Assembly: GCF_026241855.1 (NCBI RefSeq)
Contig: NZ_JAPJDC010000001.1
Location: 2,418,001 to 2,482,000, forward strand
Direction: 5' to 3'
Length of the DNA: 64,000 nt
From: Curtobacterium flaccumfaciens pv. betae
GTDB lineage: Bacteria > Actinomycetota > Actinomycetes > Actinomycetales > Microbacteriaceae
In this document: one piece after another, positions 16,412 to 25,094 of the stretch
Layout: every line of letters begins with the position of its first letter
Numbering within the stretch: position 1 is the first letter of the stretch
Notes under the pieces: generated by a model
Seen by the model: only the letters and a program-made list of their open reading frames with translations
Told to the model about the DNA's origin: nothing
Database searches by the model: none
Program-made: the position numbers and the translations under genes

Positions 16412-17338
16412 TCATCGAACACGATGCACTCCGGCTGCCTCGAGTGCCACGGGGCCGTTGCCGCCCGGCTCAACATCCGGCCACGTCACGCGGACGACCC
16501 TTCGGACGGAGCGGTGCGCACGGAGCCGGTCCTCTCGGAGCTTCTCGTCGATGACGACGCGCTCAGGGGTCCGACCAGCGCGCATCGTCCGGTCGCGGTA
16601 CTTGACCAGCCCGTCGAACTCCACGACCACGCCGGCGTCCTCGAACCAGAAGTCCACCCGGCCGATCAGGCCGGCCGCATCGCGGAACTCCTGCTGCAGC
16701 ACCGGCGCCGGGAACCCCGCTTCTGCCCAACACAGCCGCGCCACTGACTCACCGGGCGAGTCAGCAGCCGCGTCCGCGAACTCGATCACCCGTCGCGCGC
16801 GGGTGGACGCCCGCGGACGAGGCTCCCGGCTGCGCAGTTCGGCGAGCAGCGCTTCCTGTGACACTCCCCGGGCCAGCACCGCGTCCAACACGACCACCGC
16901 AGTGCGGAACGACGCTCGGAGCGCGACGTCGACCCCGGTGACCACGAGGGTCGTGACGGGCAGGCCGCCGACGCTCGCACAAGCGATGGGACGACCCGCC
17001 CCTCCGACCTTCTGCAGATGCGCGCGACGTTGACCGGTGGCTCGACGCGGATCGGTGGCGACGACGTGCTCGGGGAACTCTCCGAGCCACGGGAGTCCGA
17101 GCATCGCCACAGCCGACTCGTGGGAGATCACGAGGGTGGGGTGGATGTTCGGCGCGACCGCTTCGACCCGTGCACGATGGCGCTCCGCTGCAGTCGCTGC
17201 TTCGAACGCGTCTCGGTCGACGTACCGGCCGGCCGTGAGGCGGATGAGGGTTCCTCGGCGAGCGGCATCCGCGAGCCGTCGGTGCGCTTTCGGATCGGGA
17301 TCGCCCGGAGCCGCGCCGAACACCGTGATGTGAGCCAT
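16412..17338 (-). CDS. AbiEi-type N-terminal / DUF559-like nuclease domain protein
   Basis: Protein of 308 residues. The N-terminus has a winged-helix-like segment (ADAARRGTLIRLTAGRYVD, about 22-40), as in AbiEi antitoxin-type proteins. The C-terminal third looks like a DUF559/Vsr-like PD-(D/E)XK fold: RVDFWFEDAGVVVEFDG (Asp and Glu of the active site), then Lys, and a C-terminal VRVTWPD. No AbiEii nucleotidyltransferase partner is adjacent, so this is not a complete AbiE toxin-antitoxin pair. The gene stands alone between accA3 and the sugar mutase and is bracketed by two near-identical palindromes. Function is unknown; DNA cleavage is inferred. Confidence 0.7.
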   Translation of the reverse strand: MAHITVFGAAPGDPDPKAHRRLADAARRGTLIRLTAGRYVDRDAFEAATAAERHRARVEAVAPNIHPTLVISHESAVAMLGLPWLGEFPEHVVATDPRRATGQRRAHLQKVGGAGRPIACASVGGLPVTTLVVTGVDVALRASFRTAVVVLDAVLARGVSQEALLAELRSREPRPRASTRARRVIEFADAAADSPGESVARLCWAEAGFPAPVLQQEFRDAAGLIGRVDFWFEDAGVVVEFDGLVKYRDRTMRAGRTPERVVIDEKLREDRLRAHRSVRRVVRVTWPDVEPGGNGPVALEAAGVHRVR

Positions 17339-17429
17339 GGCCCCACCGTCACGGCTCCCGCACGGCCCACACGACGACGACCCTCTCTTTGTGATCAGCC
17401 CTCGCTCCCCCACCCCCTGTGGAGGAACA

Positions 17430-17499
17430 GCAAAACACCGGTGCTCGCGCTCTGCACCGCGTTGTGCGGGTGTTCAGAGCGCGAACACCGGTGTTTTGC
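17430..17499. repeat. Long palindrome, right copy (terminator-like)
   Basis: A near-perfect 25-bp inverted repeat (17430-17454 with 17475-17499, one mismatch) with a 20-nt loop. The outer 18 nt match the palindrome at 16341-16410. It lies 11 nt after the stop of the sugar mutase and 92 nt before the AbiEi-like gene, so it may end the mutase transcript. Confidence 0.85.
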
Positions 17500-17510
17500 G
17501 GACCGGTGCC

Positions 17511-19175
17511 CTACGACACCAGGGGGCGCACCGCGGCGGCGAGGGCGTCGACCAGGCGCTGGGCCTCGGCGGGGGTGTCCGCGACCGTGTCGATGTAGAC
17601 CTTCACCTTCGGCTCGGTGCCGCTCGGGCGGACGATCACCCGGGCGTCGCCGGACAGGTCGTAGCGCAGGATGTCCGAGGGCGGGAAGCCCGCCACCCCG
17701 TCGGCGTAGTCCGTCACCGTCTGCACGGACAGTCCGCCGAGCTCCGTCGGCGGCGTGGCCCGGAGCGACGCCACGATCTCGCCGATGCGCGACAGGTCGT
17801 CGACGCGGGTCGCGACCTGCCCCGAGGCGAACGCGCCGAACTCGGCGGCGAAGGCCTCGAGGTGGTCGGCGATGGTCGAGCCCGACGCGGCGAGCTCGTC
17901 GGCGAGGGACAGCAGCTCCAGCGCAGCCGAGATGCCGTCCTTGTCCCGCACGACCGACGGGTCGACCAGGTAGCCCAGGGCCTCTTCGTACCCGAACAGC
18001 AGCTCGGGCACGCGCGACACCCACTTGAAGCCGGTCAGGGTGTCGCGGTACTCCAGCCCGTGGCGCGCGGCCACCCGGGCCAACGCCGGCGACGAGACGA
18101 TCGACGCAGCGAGGGTGCCGGTCGCGCCGGACTCCGAAGCCCGTGCGGCGGCCCGCCACCCGAGCAGCCAGCCGACCTCGTTGCCCGACAGTCGACGGTA
18201 GGAACCGGATCCGTCCGGGATCGCGAGTGCGAGCCGGTCGGCGTCGGGGTCGTTCGCGATCACCAGGTCGGCGCCGACCGCCAGACCGCGGGCGATCGCC
18301 AGGTCCATCGCGCCGGGCTCCTCGGGGTTCGGGAACGACACCGTCGGGAACGCACCGTCCGGCTCGATCTGCTCCGGCACGACCGCCGGCTCGGCGAACC
18401 CGGCCGCCGCGAACACCGCGCGGGCGGTCTCCCACCCGACGCCGTGCATGGCCGTGTAGACGACCTTCGGCTGCGCATCGCCCGCGAGCGCGGGAGCGGG
18501 CACGATCGCTGCCGTGGCGGCCACGTAGGCGTCGACCAGGGCCGACGTCGCCACGGTGTAGTCCGTACCGCGCGGCAGGTCCGTGACGGACCCTGCGGCG
18601 ATGGCGTCGATGGCGTCCGCGATCTCGCCGTCGACGGGCGGGACGATCTGCGAGCCGTCGTCGTCCTGACCGAGGTAGACCTTGTACCCGTTGTCCCGCG
18701 GCGGGTTGTGGCTCGCCGTGACCATGACGCCGGCACCGACGTCGAGGTGCCGGACGGCGAACGCGAGCACCGGCGTCGGCAGGGCCGAGGGCAGCAGGGT
18801 GACCTCGAGCCCGAGGCCGCGCATGACCTCGGCCGAATCACGTGCGAAGACGTCCGAGTTCACCCGGCCGTCGTACCCGATCACGACGCTGCGCGAGCGC
18901 CCGGTGTCGATGAGGAACCGTGCGAGCCCCGCAGCAGCCTGGGTCACGACGACCCGGTTCATGCGCAGCGGGCCCCAGCCGAGCTCCGCGCGGAGTCCGG
19001 CGGTGCCGAACTGCAGCCGGCCGTCGAACCGCTCGGCGAGCGCCCGGACAGCGGGACCGTCGCCATCGGCCGCCGCGTCGATCGCCGCGGCCAGCTCGTC
19101 GCGGGTCTCCGGGTCGGGGTCCTGCGCCAGCCACGCCCGCGCGGTGCCGAGCACCTGGTCGAGGTCGAGCTTCAC
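17511..19175 (-). CDS. Phospho-sugar mutase (phosphomannomutase/phosphopentomutase-like)
   Basis: Alpha-D-phosphohexomutase superfamily enzyme of 554 residues that moves phosphate between C1 and C6 (or C5) of a sugar phosphate. FGTAGLRAELGWGP opens domain 1. TASHNPPRDNGYKVY contains the phosphorylated Ser, DPDADRL is the Mg2+ loop, and GNEVGWLL and the C-terminal RPSGTEPKVKVY phosphate-binding loop are present. Its GTG start overlaps the purine nucleoside phosphorylase stop (GTGA), so the two are translationally coupled. That context suggests a phosphopentomutase-like job on ribose-1-phosphate, although phosphoglucomutase or phosphomannomutase activity (manC is 10 kb away) is equally possible. 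Confidence 0.88.
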   Translation of the reverse strand: MKLDLDQVLGTARAWLAQDPDPETRDELAAAIDAAADGDGPAVRALAERFDGRLQFGTAGLRAELGWGPLRMNRVVVTQAAAGLARFLIDTGRSRSVVIGYDGRVNSDVFARDSAEVMRGLGLEVTLLPSALPTPVLAFAVRHLDVGAGVMVTASHNPPRDNGYKVYLGQDDDGSQIVPPVDGEIADAIDAIAAGSVTDLPRGTDYTVATSALVDAYVAATAAIVPAPALAGDAQPKVVYTAMHGVGWETARAVFAAAGFAEPAVVPEQIEPDGAFPTVSFPNPEEPGAMDLAIARGLAVGADLVIANDPDADRLALAIPDGSGSYRRLSGNEVGWLLGWRAAARASESGATGTLAASIVSSPALARVAARHGLEYRDTLTGFKWVSRVPELLFGYEEALGYLVDPSVVRDKDGISAALELLSLADELAASGSTIADHLEAFAAEFGAFASGQVATRVDDLSRIGEIVASLRATPPTELGGLSVQTVTDYADGVAGFPPSDILRYDLSGDARVIVRPSGTEPKVKVYIDTVADTPAEAQRLVDALAAAVRPLVS

Positions 19176-20014
19176 GATGCCGGCTGCCCGAGTGCGGCGA
19201 CCACGCGCGCGAGCAGGTCGGCGATCACCGGCTCGGCCTGCTTGCCGGCCTCGAGGACCTCAGTGTGCGACAACGGGGTCTTCTGGATGCCCGCGGCGAG
19301 GTTCGTGATGAGCGAGAACCCGAGGACCTCCATGCCGGCCTGACGGGCGGCGATGGCCTCGAGCGCCGTGGACATGCCGACGATGTGCCCGCCGATGGTC
19401 TTCGCCATCTGGACCTCGGCCGGGGTCTCGTAGTGCGGGCCGCGGAACTGCGTGTAGACACCCTCGTCGAGCGACGGGTCGACCGTCCGGGCCAGCTCGC
19501 GCAGCCGCGCCGAGTACAGGTCGGTGAGGTCGATGAACGTCGCGCCCTCGAGCGGGCTGTCCGCGGTCAGGTTGATGTGGTCGCTGATGAGCACCGGCGT
19601 GCCCGGGGTCCAGTGCTCCTTGATGCCGCCGGCACCGTTGGTCAGCACCATGATCGAGGCACCGGTCGCCGCGGCGGTGCGGACGCTGTGCACGACCCGA
19701 CGGACCCCGTGGCCCTCGTAGTAGTGGGTGCGGGCACCGATGACGAGCGCGTGGCGGCCGTCGGCGAGGCGGATCGACCGGATCGTGCCGGAGTGTCCGG
19801 GGACGGCCGAGGCGCTGAACCCGGGGACCTGCTCGGCCGGGATCTCGGACACGGTCTCACCGATGATGTCGGCGGCCTTGCCCCAGCCCGAGCCGAGGGT
19901 CAGGGCGATGTCGTGCCGCTCGATGCCGGACTGTTCGGCGATGGCGGCTGCGGCGTCCCGCGCGACCTCGAACGGGTCGGCAGCGGGGTCGTTCAGCGGG
20001 TTCTCGGTGCTCAT
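19172..20014 (-). CDS. Purine nucleoside phosphorylase
   Basis: Trimeric-type PNP (PunA-like, 280 residues). It cleaves inosine or guanosine with phosphate into base and ribose-1-phosphate in the cytosol. GSGWGKAAD (about 42-50) is the phosphate-binding loop. GARTHYYEGHGVRRVVH and LTNGAGGI are typical, and GPHYETPAEVQM carries the base-site residues. It receives inosine from the adenosine deaminase upstream and passes ribose-1-phosphate to the overlapping mutase. A TAGAGT box 6 nt before the ATG suggests a start of transcription here, so the mutase-PNP pair may be its own operon. Confidence 0.92.
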   Translation of the reverse strand: MSTENPLNDPAADPFEVARDAAAAIAEQSGIERHDIALTLGSGWGKAADIIGETVSEIPAEQVPGFSASAVPGHSGTIRSIRLADGRHALVIGARTHYYEGHGVRRVVHSVRTAAATGASIMVLTNGAGGIKEHWTPGTPVLISDHINLTADSPLEGATFIDLTDLYSARLRELARTVDPSLDEGVYTQFRGPHYETPAEVQMAKTIGGHIVGMSTALEAIAARQAGMEVLGFSLITNLAAGIQKTPLSHTEVLEAGKQAEPVIADLLARVVAALGQPAS

Positions 20015-20020
20015 GCCCCA

Positions 20021-20026
20021 ACTCTA
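20021..20026 (-). promoter_or_regulatory. Candidate leaderless -10 box for PNP
   Basis: TAGAGT ends 6 nt before the ATG at 20014, in the 29-nt gap after the PTS IIB gene. Confidence 0.5.
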
Positions 20027-20043
20027 AAGGGCGGACTGCACGC

Positions 20044-20322
20044 TCAGTGCTCGCCGAGCGCCCGGTCCACCGCCGCCGTGATCTCGCCCTGGTCGAAGTG
20101 GTTCGCGATGACGATGACCTCGGCGTAGGTGTCGCCGATCGCCTCGACGAACTCCTGACTCGTCAGGATCACGTTGGCGTCGTCGGAGACGTCCCGCACG
20201 GACGCGACGTCCGCTGCGACGACGGACGCGGAGAGCCCGAGGGCGTCGAGTGCCTTCTCGGCGTTCACCTTGAGGATGCCGCTCGACCCGATGCCGGCGC
20301 CGCAGATGGTCACGATCTTCAC
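20044..20322 (-). CDS. PTS IIB subunit, ascorbate/galactitol type
   Basis: Small cytosolic PTS phosphocarrier of 92 residues in the UlaB/SgaB-like group. The phosphorylated Cys lies in CGAGIGSSG (Cys-8) at the end of the first strand, a P-loop like that of lactose/ascorbate IIB proteins. Its ATG overlaps the IIA stop (ATGA), so the two are made together. No IIC permease is encoded nearby; the only IIC in the window is in mtlA and belongs to another family. The pair sits inside a nucleoside salvage cluster, so it either serves a IIC encoded elsewhere or acts as a phosphorylation relay. That role is unknown. Confidence 0.85.
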   Translation of the reverse strand: MKIVTICGAGIGSSGILKVNAEKALDALGLSASVVAADVASVRDVSDDANVILTSQEFVEAIGDTYAEVIVIANHFDQGEITAAVDRALGEH

Positions 20323-20765
20323 GCGGAGACCCCCATGATCGTGCGGACCTCGTCCGCCGTGGTCGCCGCCGCGATCCGCCCGGTCACGGTGGCGTCGTTG
20401 AACAGGTTCGCGATCTCGCCGATCGACTCCAGGTGGGTGCCGACCTCGGCCACCGCGAGCCCGAGCACCACACGGACGGGGTCGTTGTGCGGGTGGCCGA
20501 ACGCCACCGGAGCAGCCAGCGTCACGATGGCGAGTCCGTCCCGTACGACGGCACCACCCGGCCGGGCGTGCGCGAACGCGAGCCCCGGCGAGATGACGAT
20601 GTACGGCCCGTGCTCCTCGACCATGCCGATCATGGCGTCGGTGTACTCGTCGGTGGTGGCACCCGAGGCGACGAGCGCACCGCCGACCAGGCGCATCGCG
20701 TCACGCCACGCGGGCGCGTCCGCACCGAGGAGGACGGCGGTGTCCGGCAGCGGTGGCAGTCCCAT
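20319..20765 (-). CDS. PTS IIA subunit, mannitol/fructose/ascorbate type
   Basis: PTS EIIA-2-like protein of 148 residues that takes phosphate from HPr and passes it to the IIB next door. The phosphorylated His is in SPGLAFAHARP (His about 79), as in UlaC. The fold elements around it (GMVEEHGPYIVI before, LAIVTLAAPVAF after) are intact. It starts 3 nt after the adenosine deaminase stop and therefore belongs to the add transcript. It lacks a membrane IIC partner here. An annotation as fructose- or ascorbate-specific would go beyond the sequence. Confidence 0.85.
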   Translation of the reverse strand: MGLPPLPDTAVLLGADAPAWRDAMRLVGGALVASGATTDEYTDAMIGMVEEHGPYIVISPGLAFAHARPGGAVVRDGLAIVTLAAPVAFGHPHNDPVRVVLGLAVAEVGTHLESIGEIANLFNDATVTGRIAAATTADEVRTIMGVSA

Positions 20766-20768
20766 GCG

Positions 20769-21881
20769 TCAGGCCTCCTGGTACCCGGCGGTGATGGTGG
20801 CGATGATCTCCTCGCGGTCCTCGAGCGGCAGGAACGACCCGAGCGCGGCGTTGATCTGGAACGCAGCCAGGTCGTCGAGGTCGTAGCCGAACGTGCCGGC
20901 GAGCAGCGCGAGTTCCTTCGACAGCGAGGTGCCGCTCATCAGGCGGTTGTCGGTGTTCACCGTGACGCGGAAGCCGAGCTGGTAGAGCACGTCGAACGGG
21001 TGGTCGGCGAGGTCGTCGCCCCACGCGGCGATCGCCCCGGTCTGCAGGTTCGACGACGGCGAGACCTCGAGCGGGATCTCGCGGTCACGGACCCACGAGG
21101 CGACCTCGCCCAGGGAGGCCAGCGTCGAGCCGTCCCCGGCATCGGACAGGGCGACGTCCTCGAAGATGCGGACGCCGTGCCCGAGGCGGAGCGCCCGGCC
21201 GTCGACCAGCGCGGACCGGATGGACGCGAGCCCGTCGGCCTCGCCAGCGTGCACGGTGACGGGGAACAGTTCGGAGGCCAAATAGTCGAAGGCGGCGCGG
21301 TGGTTCGAGGCGGGGAACCCGGCTTCGGCACCGGCGATGTCGAAGCCGACGACCCCGGCGTCACGGTGCCGGACGGCGAGCTCCGCGATCTTGAGCGACC
21401 GGTCGGCGTGCCGCATCGCGGTGACGAGCTGGCCGACGCGGATGCGCCCGCCGGCGGCGTCGACGGCTTCCTCGATGCCGGCCTGTACCGCCTCGACCGT
21501 CTGGTCGAGGGTCAGTCCGCCCTGCAGGTGCTGCTCCGGCGCCCAGCGGACCTCGCCGTAGACGACGCCGTCGGCGACCAGGTCCTCGACGAACTCGCGG
21601 GCGATCCGGGTGAGCTGCGGTGCGGTCTGCATCACCGACGTGGTGACGTCGAACGTCTTCAGGTACTCGACCAGGGAGCCGGAGTTCGACTGGTCGGCGA
21701 ACCACTGCCCGAGCTCGGCCGGGTCGGTGGTGGGGAGCGACACACCCGCCGACGCTGCGAGCTCGATGATGGTCGCGGGACGCAGGCCGCCGTCGAGGTG
21801 GTCGTGCAGTGAGACCTTCGGCAGGTCGTTGATGACCGCCCCGGCGTCGGGCAGGCGGTAGGTCGGGGCGTCGGCGCTCAT
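20769..21881 (-). CDS. add: Adenosine deaminase
   Basis: Zinc hydrolase of 370 residues that converts adenosine and deoxyadenosine to inosine and deoxyinosine. LHDHLDGG (about residues 25-32) holds the two N-terminal zinc His, VHAGEADG the third metal His and catalytic Glu, and LGHGVRI plus the NTDNRLMSGT block close the active site. The start at ATG 21881 fits the family; the longer open frame upstream is non-coding. A TAGCCT box 7 nt before the start marks a likely leaderless promoter, from which add, IIA and IIB would be transcribed together. Product inosine feeds the PNP downstream. Confidence 0.94.
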   Translation of the reverse strand: MSADAPTYRLPDAGAVINDLPKVSLHDHLDGGLRPATIIELAASAGVSLPTTDPAELGQWFADQSNSGSLVEYLKTFDVTTSVMQTAPQLTRIAREFVEDLVADGVVYGEVRWAPEQHLQGGLTLDQTVEAVQAGIEEAVDAAGGRIRVGQLVTAMRHADRSLKIAELAVRHRDAGVVGFDIAGAEAGFPASNHRAAFDYLASELFPVTVHAGEADGLASIRSALVDGRALRLGHGVRIFEDVALSDAGDGSTLASLGEVASWVRDREIPLEVSPSSNLQTGAIAAWGDDLADHPFDVLYQLGFRVTVNTDNRLMSGTSLSKELALLAGTFGYDLDDLAAFQINAALGSFLPLEDREEIIATITAGYQEA

Positions 21882-21888
21882 GCCCCCC

Positions 21889-21894
21889 AGGCTA
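21889..21894 (-). promoter_or_regulatory. Candidate leaderless -10 box for add
   Basis: TAGCCT ends 7 nt before the ATG at 21881, downstream of the deoA terminator. Confidence 0.5.
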
Positions 21895-21950
21895 TCGGTG
21901 GTCACCGCCGCCGCGCAGGCACCTGTGCACAACCCACAACGGAAGACACT

Positions 21951-21982
21951 GGAGGCTCCCCACAGCTGTGCAGGGAGCCTCC
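21951..21982 (-). terminator. Hairpin terminator after deoA
   Basis: A 10-bp perfect inverted repeat (21951-21960 with 21973-21982) whose 12-nt loop is itself mostly a palindrome (CACAGCTGTG). It lies 20 nt after the deoA stop codon and separates the transport/deoA operon from add. Confidence 0.75.
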
Positions 21983-22002
21983 GGTCGGTCGGGTGGCCGG
22001 GT

Positions 22003-23301
22003 TCAGGACCCGATGCGCTCGCGCACGATCGGCCCACGTGCCGTGGCAGCGGAGCCCGCCGGGCCGATGGTCCACGCACCCTCGAGCGACTCGAGTGCGC
22101 GCGGGATCCGCGACGCGTCGTCGGAGTGGAGCGTCCAGAGCGGCTGGCCCTCGGTCACGGTGTCCCCCGGCTTGACGTGGAGCTCGATGCCCGCACCGGC
22201 CTGCACCGGGTCCTGCGCGCGGGCACGACCGGCCCCGAGCCGCCAGGCCGAGACCCCGAACGGCAGTGCGTCCTGCTGCGTGAGGACCCCCGACGTCCCA
22301 GCGGTGACGACGTGCTGTTCGCGGGCCACGGGCAACGCGGCGGACGGGTCCCCGCCCTGCGCCTCGATCATCCGACGCCAGGTGTCCATGGCGCGACCGT
22401 CCGCGAGCGCCGCTGCGGGGTCGGCGTCGGGCAGTCCGGCCAGCGTGAGCATCTCGGTCGCGAGCGCCACGGTCAGCTCGACGACGTCGGCGGGGCCGCC
22501 GCCGGCGAGCACCTCGACCGACTCCCGCACCTCGAGCGCGTTGCCGATCGTCAGCCCGAGCGGGACCTCCATGTCGGTCAGCAGCGCCGAGGTCGCGACC
22601 CCGGCGTCGTTGCCGAGGTCGACCATGGTCTGCGCGAGCTCCCTGGACGCCTCGTAGGTCGGCATGAACGCGCCGGACCCGAACTTGACGTCGAGCACGA
22701 GCGCACCGGTGCCCTCGGCGATCTTCTTCGACATGATGCTCGACGCGATGAGCGGGATGCACTCGACCGTGCCGGTGATGTCGCGGAGCGCGTAGAGCTT
22801 CTTGTCCGCGGGGGCCAGGCCGGACCCGGCGGCGCAGATGACCGCGCCGACGTCCTGCAGCACCTGCATCATGCGGTCGTTCGAGATGGACGCCTGCCAC
22901 CCGGGGATCGACTCGAGCTTGTCGAGCGTGCCGCCGGTGTGGCCGAGCCCGCGGCCGGACAGCTGCGGCACCGCGACGCCGAACGACGCCACCAGGGGCG
23001 CCAGCGGCAGGGTGATCTTGTCGCCGACCCCGCCCGTGGAGTGCTTGTCGACCGTCGTCTTGCCGAGCGACGAGAACGACATCCGCTCCCCCGACGCGAT
23101 CATCGCGAGCGTGAGGTCCTTGATCTCGCGCCGCTCCATCCCGTTCAGGAAGATCGCCATCGCCATCGCGGCCATCTGCGGGTCCTCGACGTAGCCGCGG
23201 GTGTACGCGTCGACGAGCCAGTCGACCTCGGCGGTGCTCAGGGCGCCGCCGGAGCGCTTCGTGCGGATGAGGTCGACGGTGTCGAACGGCTCGACGGCCA
23301 T
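22003..23301 (-). CDS. deoA: Thymidine (pyrimidine-nucleoside) phosphorylase
   Basis: Cytosolic enzyme of 432 residues that splits thymidine or uridine with phosphate into base and (deoxy)ribose-1-phosphate. The signature DKHSTGGVGDK (about residues 84-94) and the ISGRGLGHTGGTLDKLE-like block are present, here beginning LSGRGLGHTGG. The C-terminal alpha/beta domain of the family is complete. An AGGAG ribosome-binding site precedes the ATG at 23301, one nucleotide after the cdd stop, so it is co-translated with cytidine deaminase, whose product uridine it can use. It is the last gene of the nucleoside import operon. Confidence 0.94.
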   Translation of the reverse strand: MAVEPFDTVDLIRTKRSGGALSTAEVDWLVDAYTRGYVEDPQMAAMAMAIFLNGMERREIKDLTLAMIASGERMSFSSLGKTTVDKHSTGGVGDKITLPLAPLVASFGVAVPQLSGRGLGHTGGTLDKLESIPGWQASISNDRMMQVLQDVGAVICAAGSGLAPADKKLYALRDITGTVECIPLIASSIMSKKIAEGTGALVLDVKFGSGAFMPTYEASRELAQTMVDLGNDAGVATSALLTDMEVPLGLTIGNALEVRESVEVLAGGGPADVVELTVALATEMLTLAGLPDADPAAALADGRAMDTWRRMIEAQGGDPSAALPVAREQHVVTAGTSGVLTQQDALPFGVSAWRLGAGRARAQDPVQAGAGIELHVKPGDTVTEGQPLWTLHSDDASRIPRALESLEGAWTIGPAGSAATARGPIVRERIGS

Positions 23302-23302
23302 G

Positions 23303-23785
23303 TCAGTGCTCCTGCTGGTACGTGGCGAGGGTGCGCGGCCCGAAGGCGTCCGGCAGGACCTCGTCGATGGTGCGGATGCCGGAGAGCGTCTCGAGGAGCA
23401 TGCCCTCGGTCGAGTGCTCGAACAGCAGCTGGCGGCAGCGGCCGCACGGCATCAGGGTCGCCCCGTCGCCGTCGACGCACGTGAACGCGACGAGCTTGCC
23501 GCCTCCGGTCATGTGCAGCTGCGACACGAGGGAGCACTCCGCGCAGAGCGTCACCCCGTAGCTCGCGTTCTCGATGTTGCAGCCGGAGACGATCCGGCCG
23601 TCGTCGGTGAGCGCCGCGGCGCCCACCGGGAACGACGAGTACGGCGCGTAGGCGCGCCGCATCGCGGCCGTGGCGGCGTCCCGCAGGACGCCCCAGTCCA
23701 CGTCGTCGACCGGGAGGCCCGTGGCGGCGTCCGTCGGGTCGGTGGCGGTGACCGCCTGGTCACCTGGTTGCTGCGTGTCGGTCAT
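23303..23785 (-). CDS. cdd: Cytidine deaminase
   Basis: Small zinc enzyme of 160 residues that deaminates cytidine and deoxycytidine to uridine and deoxyuridine. Zinc ligands and the catalytic Glu are in the TLCAECSL segment and PCGRCRQ, and GCNIENASYG is the substrate-binding stretch. The N-terminal 25 residues are a Thr/Asp-rich extension beyond the usual homotetrameric core. A GGAGG ribosome-binding site lies 8 nt before the ATG. It stands between the permease genes and deoA and delivers uridine to DeoA. Confidence 0.93.
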   Translation of the reverse strand: MTDTQQPGDQAVTATDPTDAATGLPVDDVDWGVLRDAATAAMRRAYAPYSSFPVGAAALTDDGRIVSGCNIENASYGVTLCAECSLVSQLHMTGGGKLVAFTCVDGDGATLMPCGRCRQLLFEHSTEGMLLETLSGIRTIDEVLPDAFGPRTLATYQQEH

Positions 23786-23804
23786 GTGTCGTGCCTCCAG
23801 GCCG

Positions 23805-25094
23805 TCAGCTCTTGATGTAGGGCTTGCCGGACGCGGCGGGGCCGCGCGACTGCCCGACCAGGCCGGCCACGGCGAAGATCGTCACCACGTACGGCAGCAT
23901 CAGCAGGAACTCGCTGGGCACGGGTGAGTCGATCGCTCCGAGCGTGTTCTGCAGGTTCGACGCGAAGCCGAACAGCAGCGCCGCGAGCGTCGCCTTGATG
24001 GGGTCCCACCGGCCGAAGATGACGGCGGCCAGCGCGATGTAGCCGGCGCCCGCGGTCATGTCCTTCGTGAACGGCCCGACCGCGTCGAGGGTGAAGTACG
24101 CCCCACCGAGACCGGCGATCGCACCGGCGAGGGAGACGTTCCAGAACCGGGTGCTCGTGACGTTGATGCCCACCGTGTCGGCGGCCTGCGGGTGCTCGCC
24201 GACCGCGCGGAGGCGCAGGCCCCAGCGGGTCTTGAACAGGCCGAAGGTGACGACCGCCACGGCGATGTAGGCCAGGTAGACGACGACCGTCTGCTCGAAG
24301 AACACCGGACCGATGACCGGGATCTGGTGCAGCAGCGGGATCTCGACCTTCGGGAACCGGATGCCGATGTTCAGGGTCTCCTCGTTCGGGGAGAGCACCT
24401 GCGAGTACAGGAAGCCGGTCAGGCCGGAGATGAACGCGTTGATGACGACACCGACGATGACCTGGTCGACCAGGTACTTGATGCTGAACGCCGCGAGGAC
24501 GAACGACACGAGCATGCCGGCGACGAGCGCGGCGACGAGGCCGACCCAGGGCGACCCGGTGATCGAGGCGACCATCGCGGAGCTGAACGCACCGGCGAGG
24601 AACTGACCCTCGATCGCGATGTTCACCACGCCGACCCGCTCGGAGATGACGCCGCCGAGGGCACCGAACACGAGCGGGACGCTCAGGCTCAGCGCGCCGA
24701 GCAGCAGGCCGGGGATCGGCAGGGACGAACCGGCCGCGGCCCAGGTCAGGAAGCCGATGACGAAGACGACCGCGAACACCGACGTGACCCACAGCGGGAC
24801 CCGGCGGAGTGCCCGCGTCTCGATGAACGCGTACACGGTCAGGATCGCGAGCAGGACGATGACGACGATGCCCGTCCCGAGCGCGGGCAGCGGGACGTTC
24901 GGCAGCGCGAAGAAGTCACCGGCGTTCGCGAGGCGGAACGTGGTGGTACCGGAACGCGGCAGCAGGCCGAACAGCACGATCGCGATGAGCGTGAACACGC
25001 CGTACCCGATCGGGAGCTTCCAGCTCCTGGTGGTCTCGACCGGACGGGCCGCGAGCGGCGACGCGGGGGCCGCGGTGGGGCTGATGGTGCTCAT
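23805..25094 (-). CDS. Nucleoside ABC transporter permease 2
   Basis: Inner-membrane permease of 429 residues in the BPD_transp_2 (RbsC/YufQ-like) family, with about ten hydrophobic segments after a Pro/Ala-rich cytosolic start. The core segment FGALGGVISERVGVVNIAIEG and the later AAVIFGRWDPIKATLAALLFG region are characteristic of nucleoside (NupQ/YufQ-like) permeases. Its start overlaps the stop of permease 1 by 4 nt (ATGA), as expected for subunits made in equal amounts. With permease 1, the double ATPase and the BMP lipoprotein it would form a nucleoside importer. Confidence 0.9.
   Translation of the reverse strand: MSTISPTAAPASPLAARPVETTRSWKLPIGYGVFTLIAIVLFGLLPRSGTTTFRLANAGDFFALPNVPLPALGTGIVVIVLLAILTVYAFIETRALRRVPLWVTSVFAVVFVIGFLTWAAAGSSLPIPGLLLGALSLSVPLVFGALGGVISERVGVVNIAIEGQFLAGAFSSAMVASITGSPWVGLVAALVAGMLVSFVLAAFSIKYLVDQVIVGVVINAFISGLTGFLYSQVLSPNEETLNIGIRFPKVEIPLLHQIPVIGPVFFEQTVVVYLAYIAVAVVTFGLFKTRWGLRLRAVGEHPQAADTVGINVTSTRFWNVSLAGAIAGLGGAYFTLDAVGPFTKDMTAGAGYIALAAVIFGRWDPIKATLAALLFGFASNLQNTLGAIDSPVPSEFLLMLPYVVTIFAVAGLVGQSRGPAASGKPYIKS

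Noticed and set aside
16412..17338. AbiE type IV toxin-antitoxin system
   Set aside because: Only the AbiEi-like part is present and it is fused to a nuclease-like domain. No AbiEii nucleotidyltransferase gene is adjacent.
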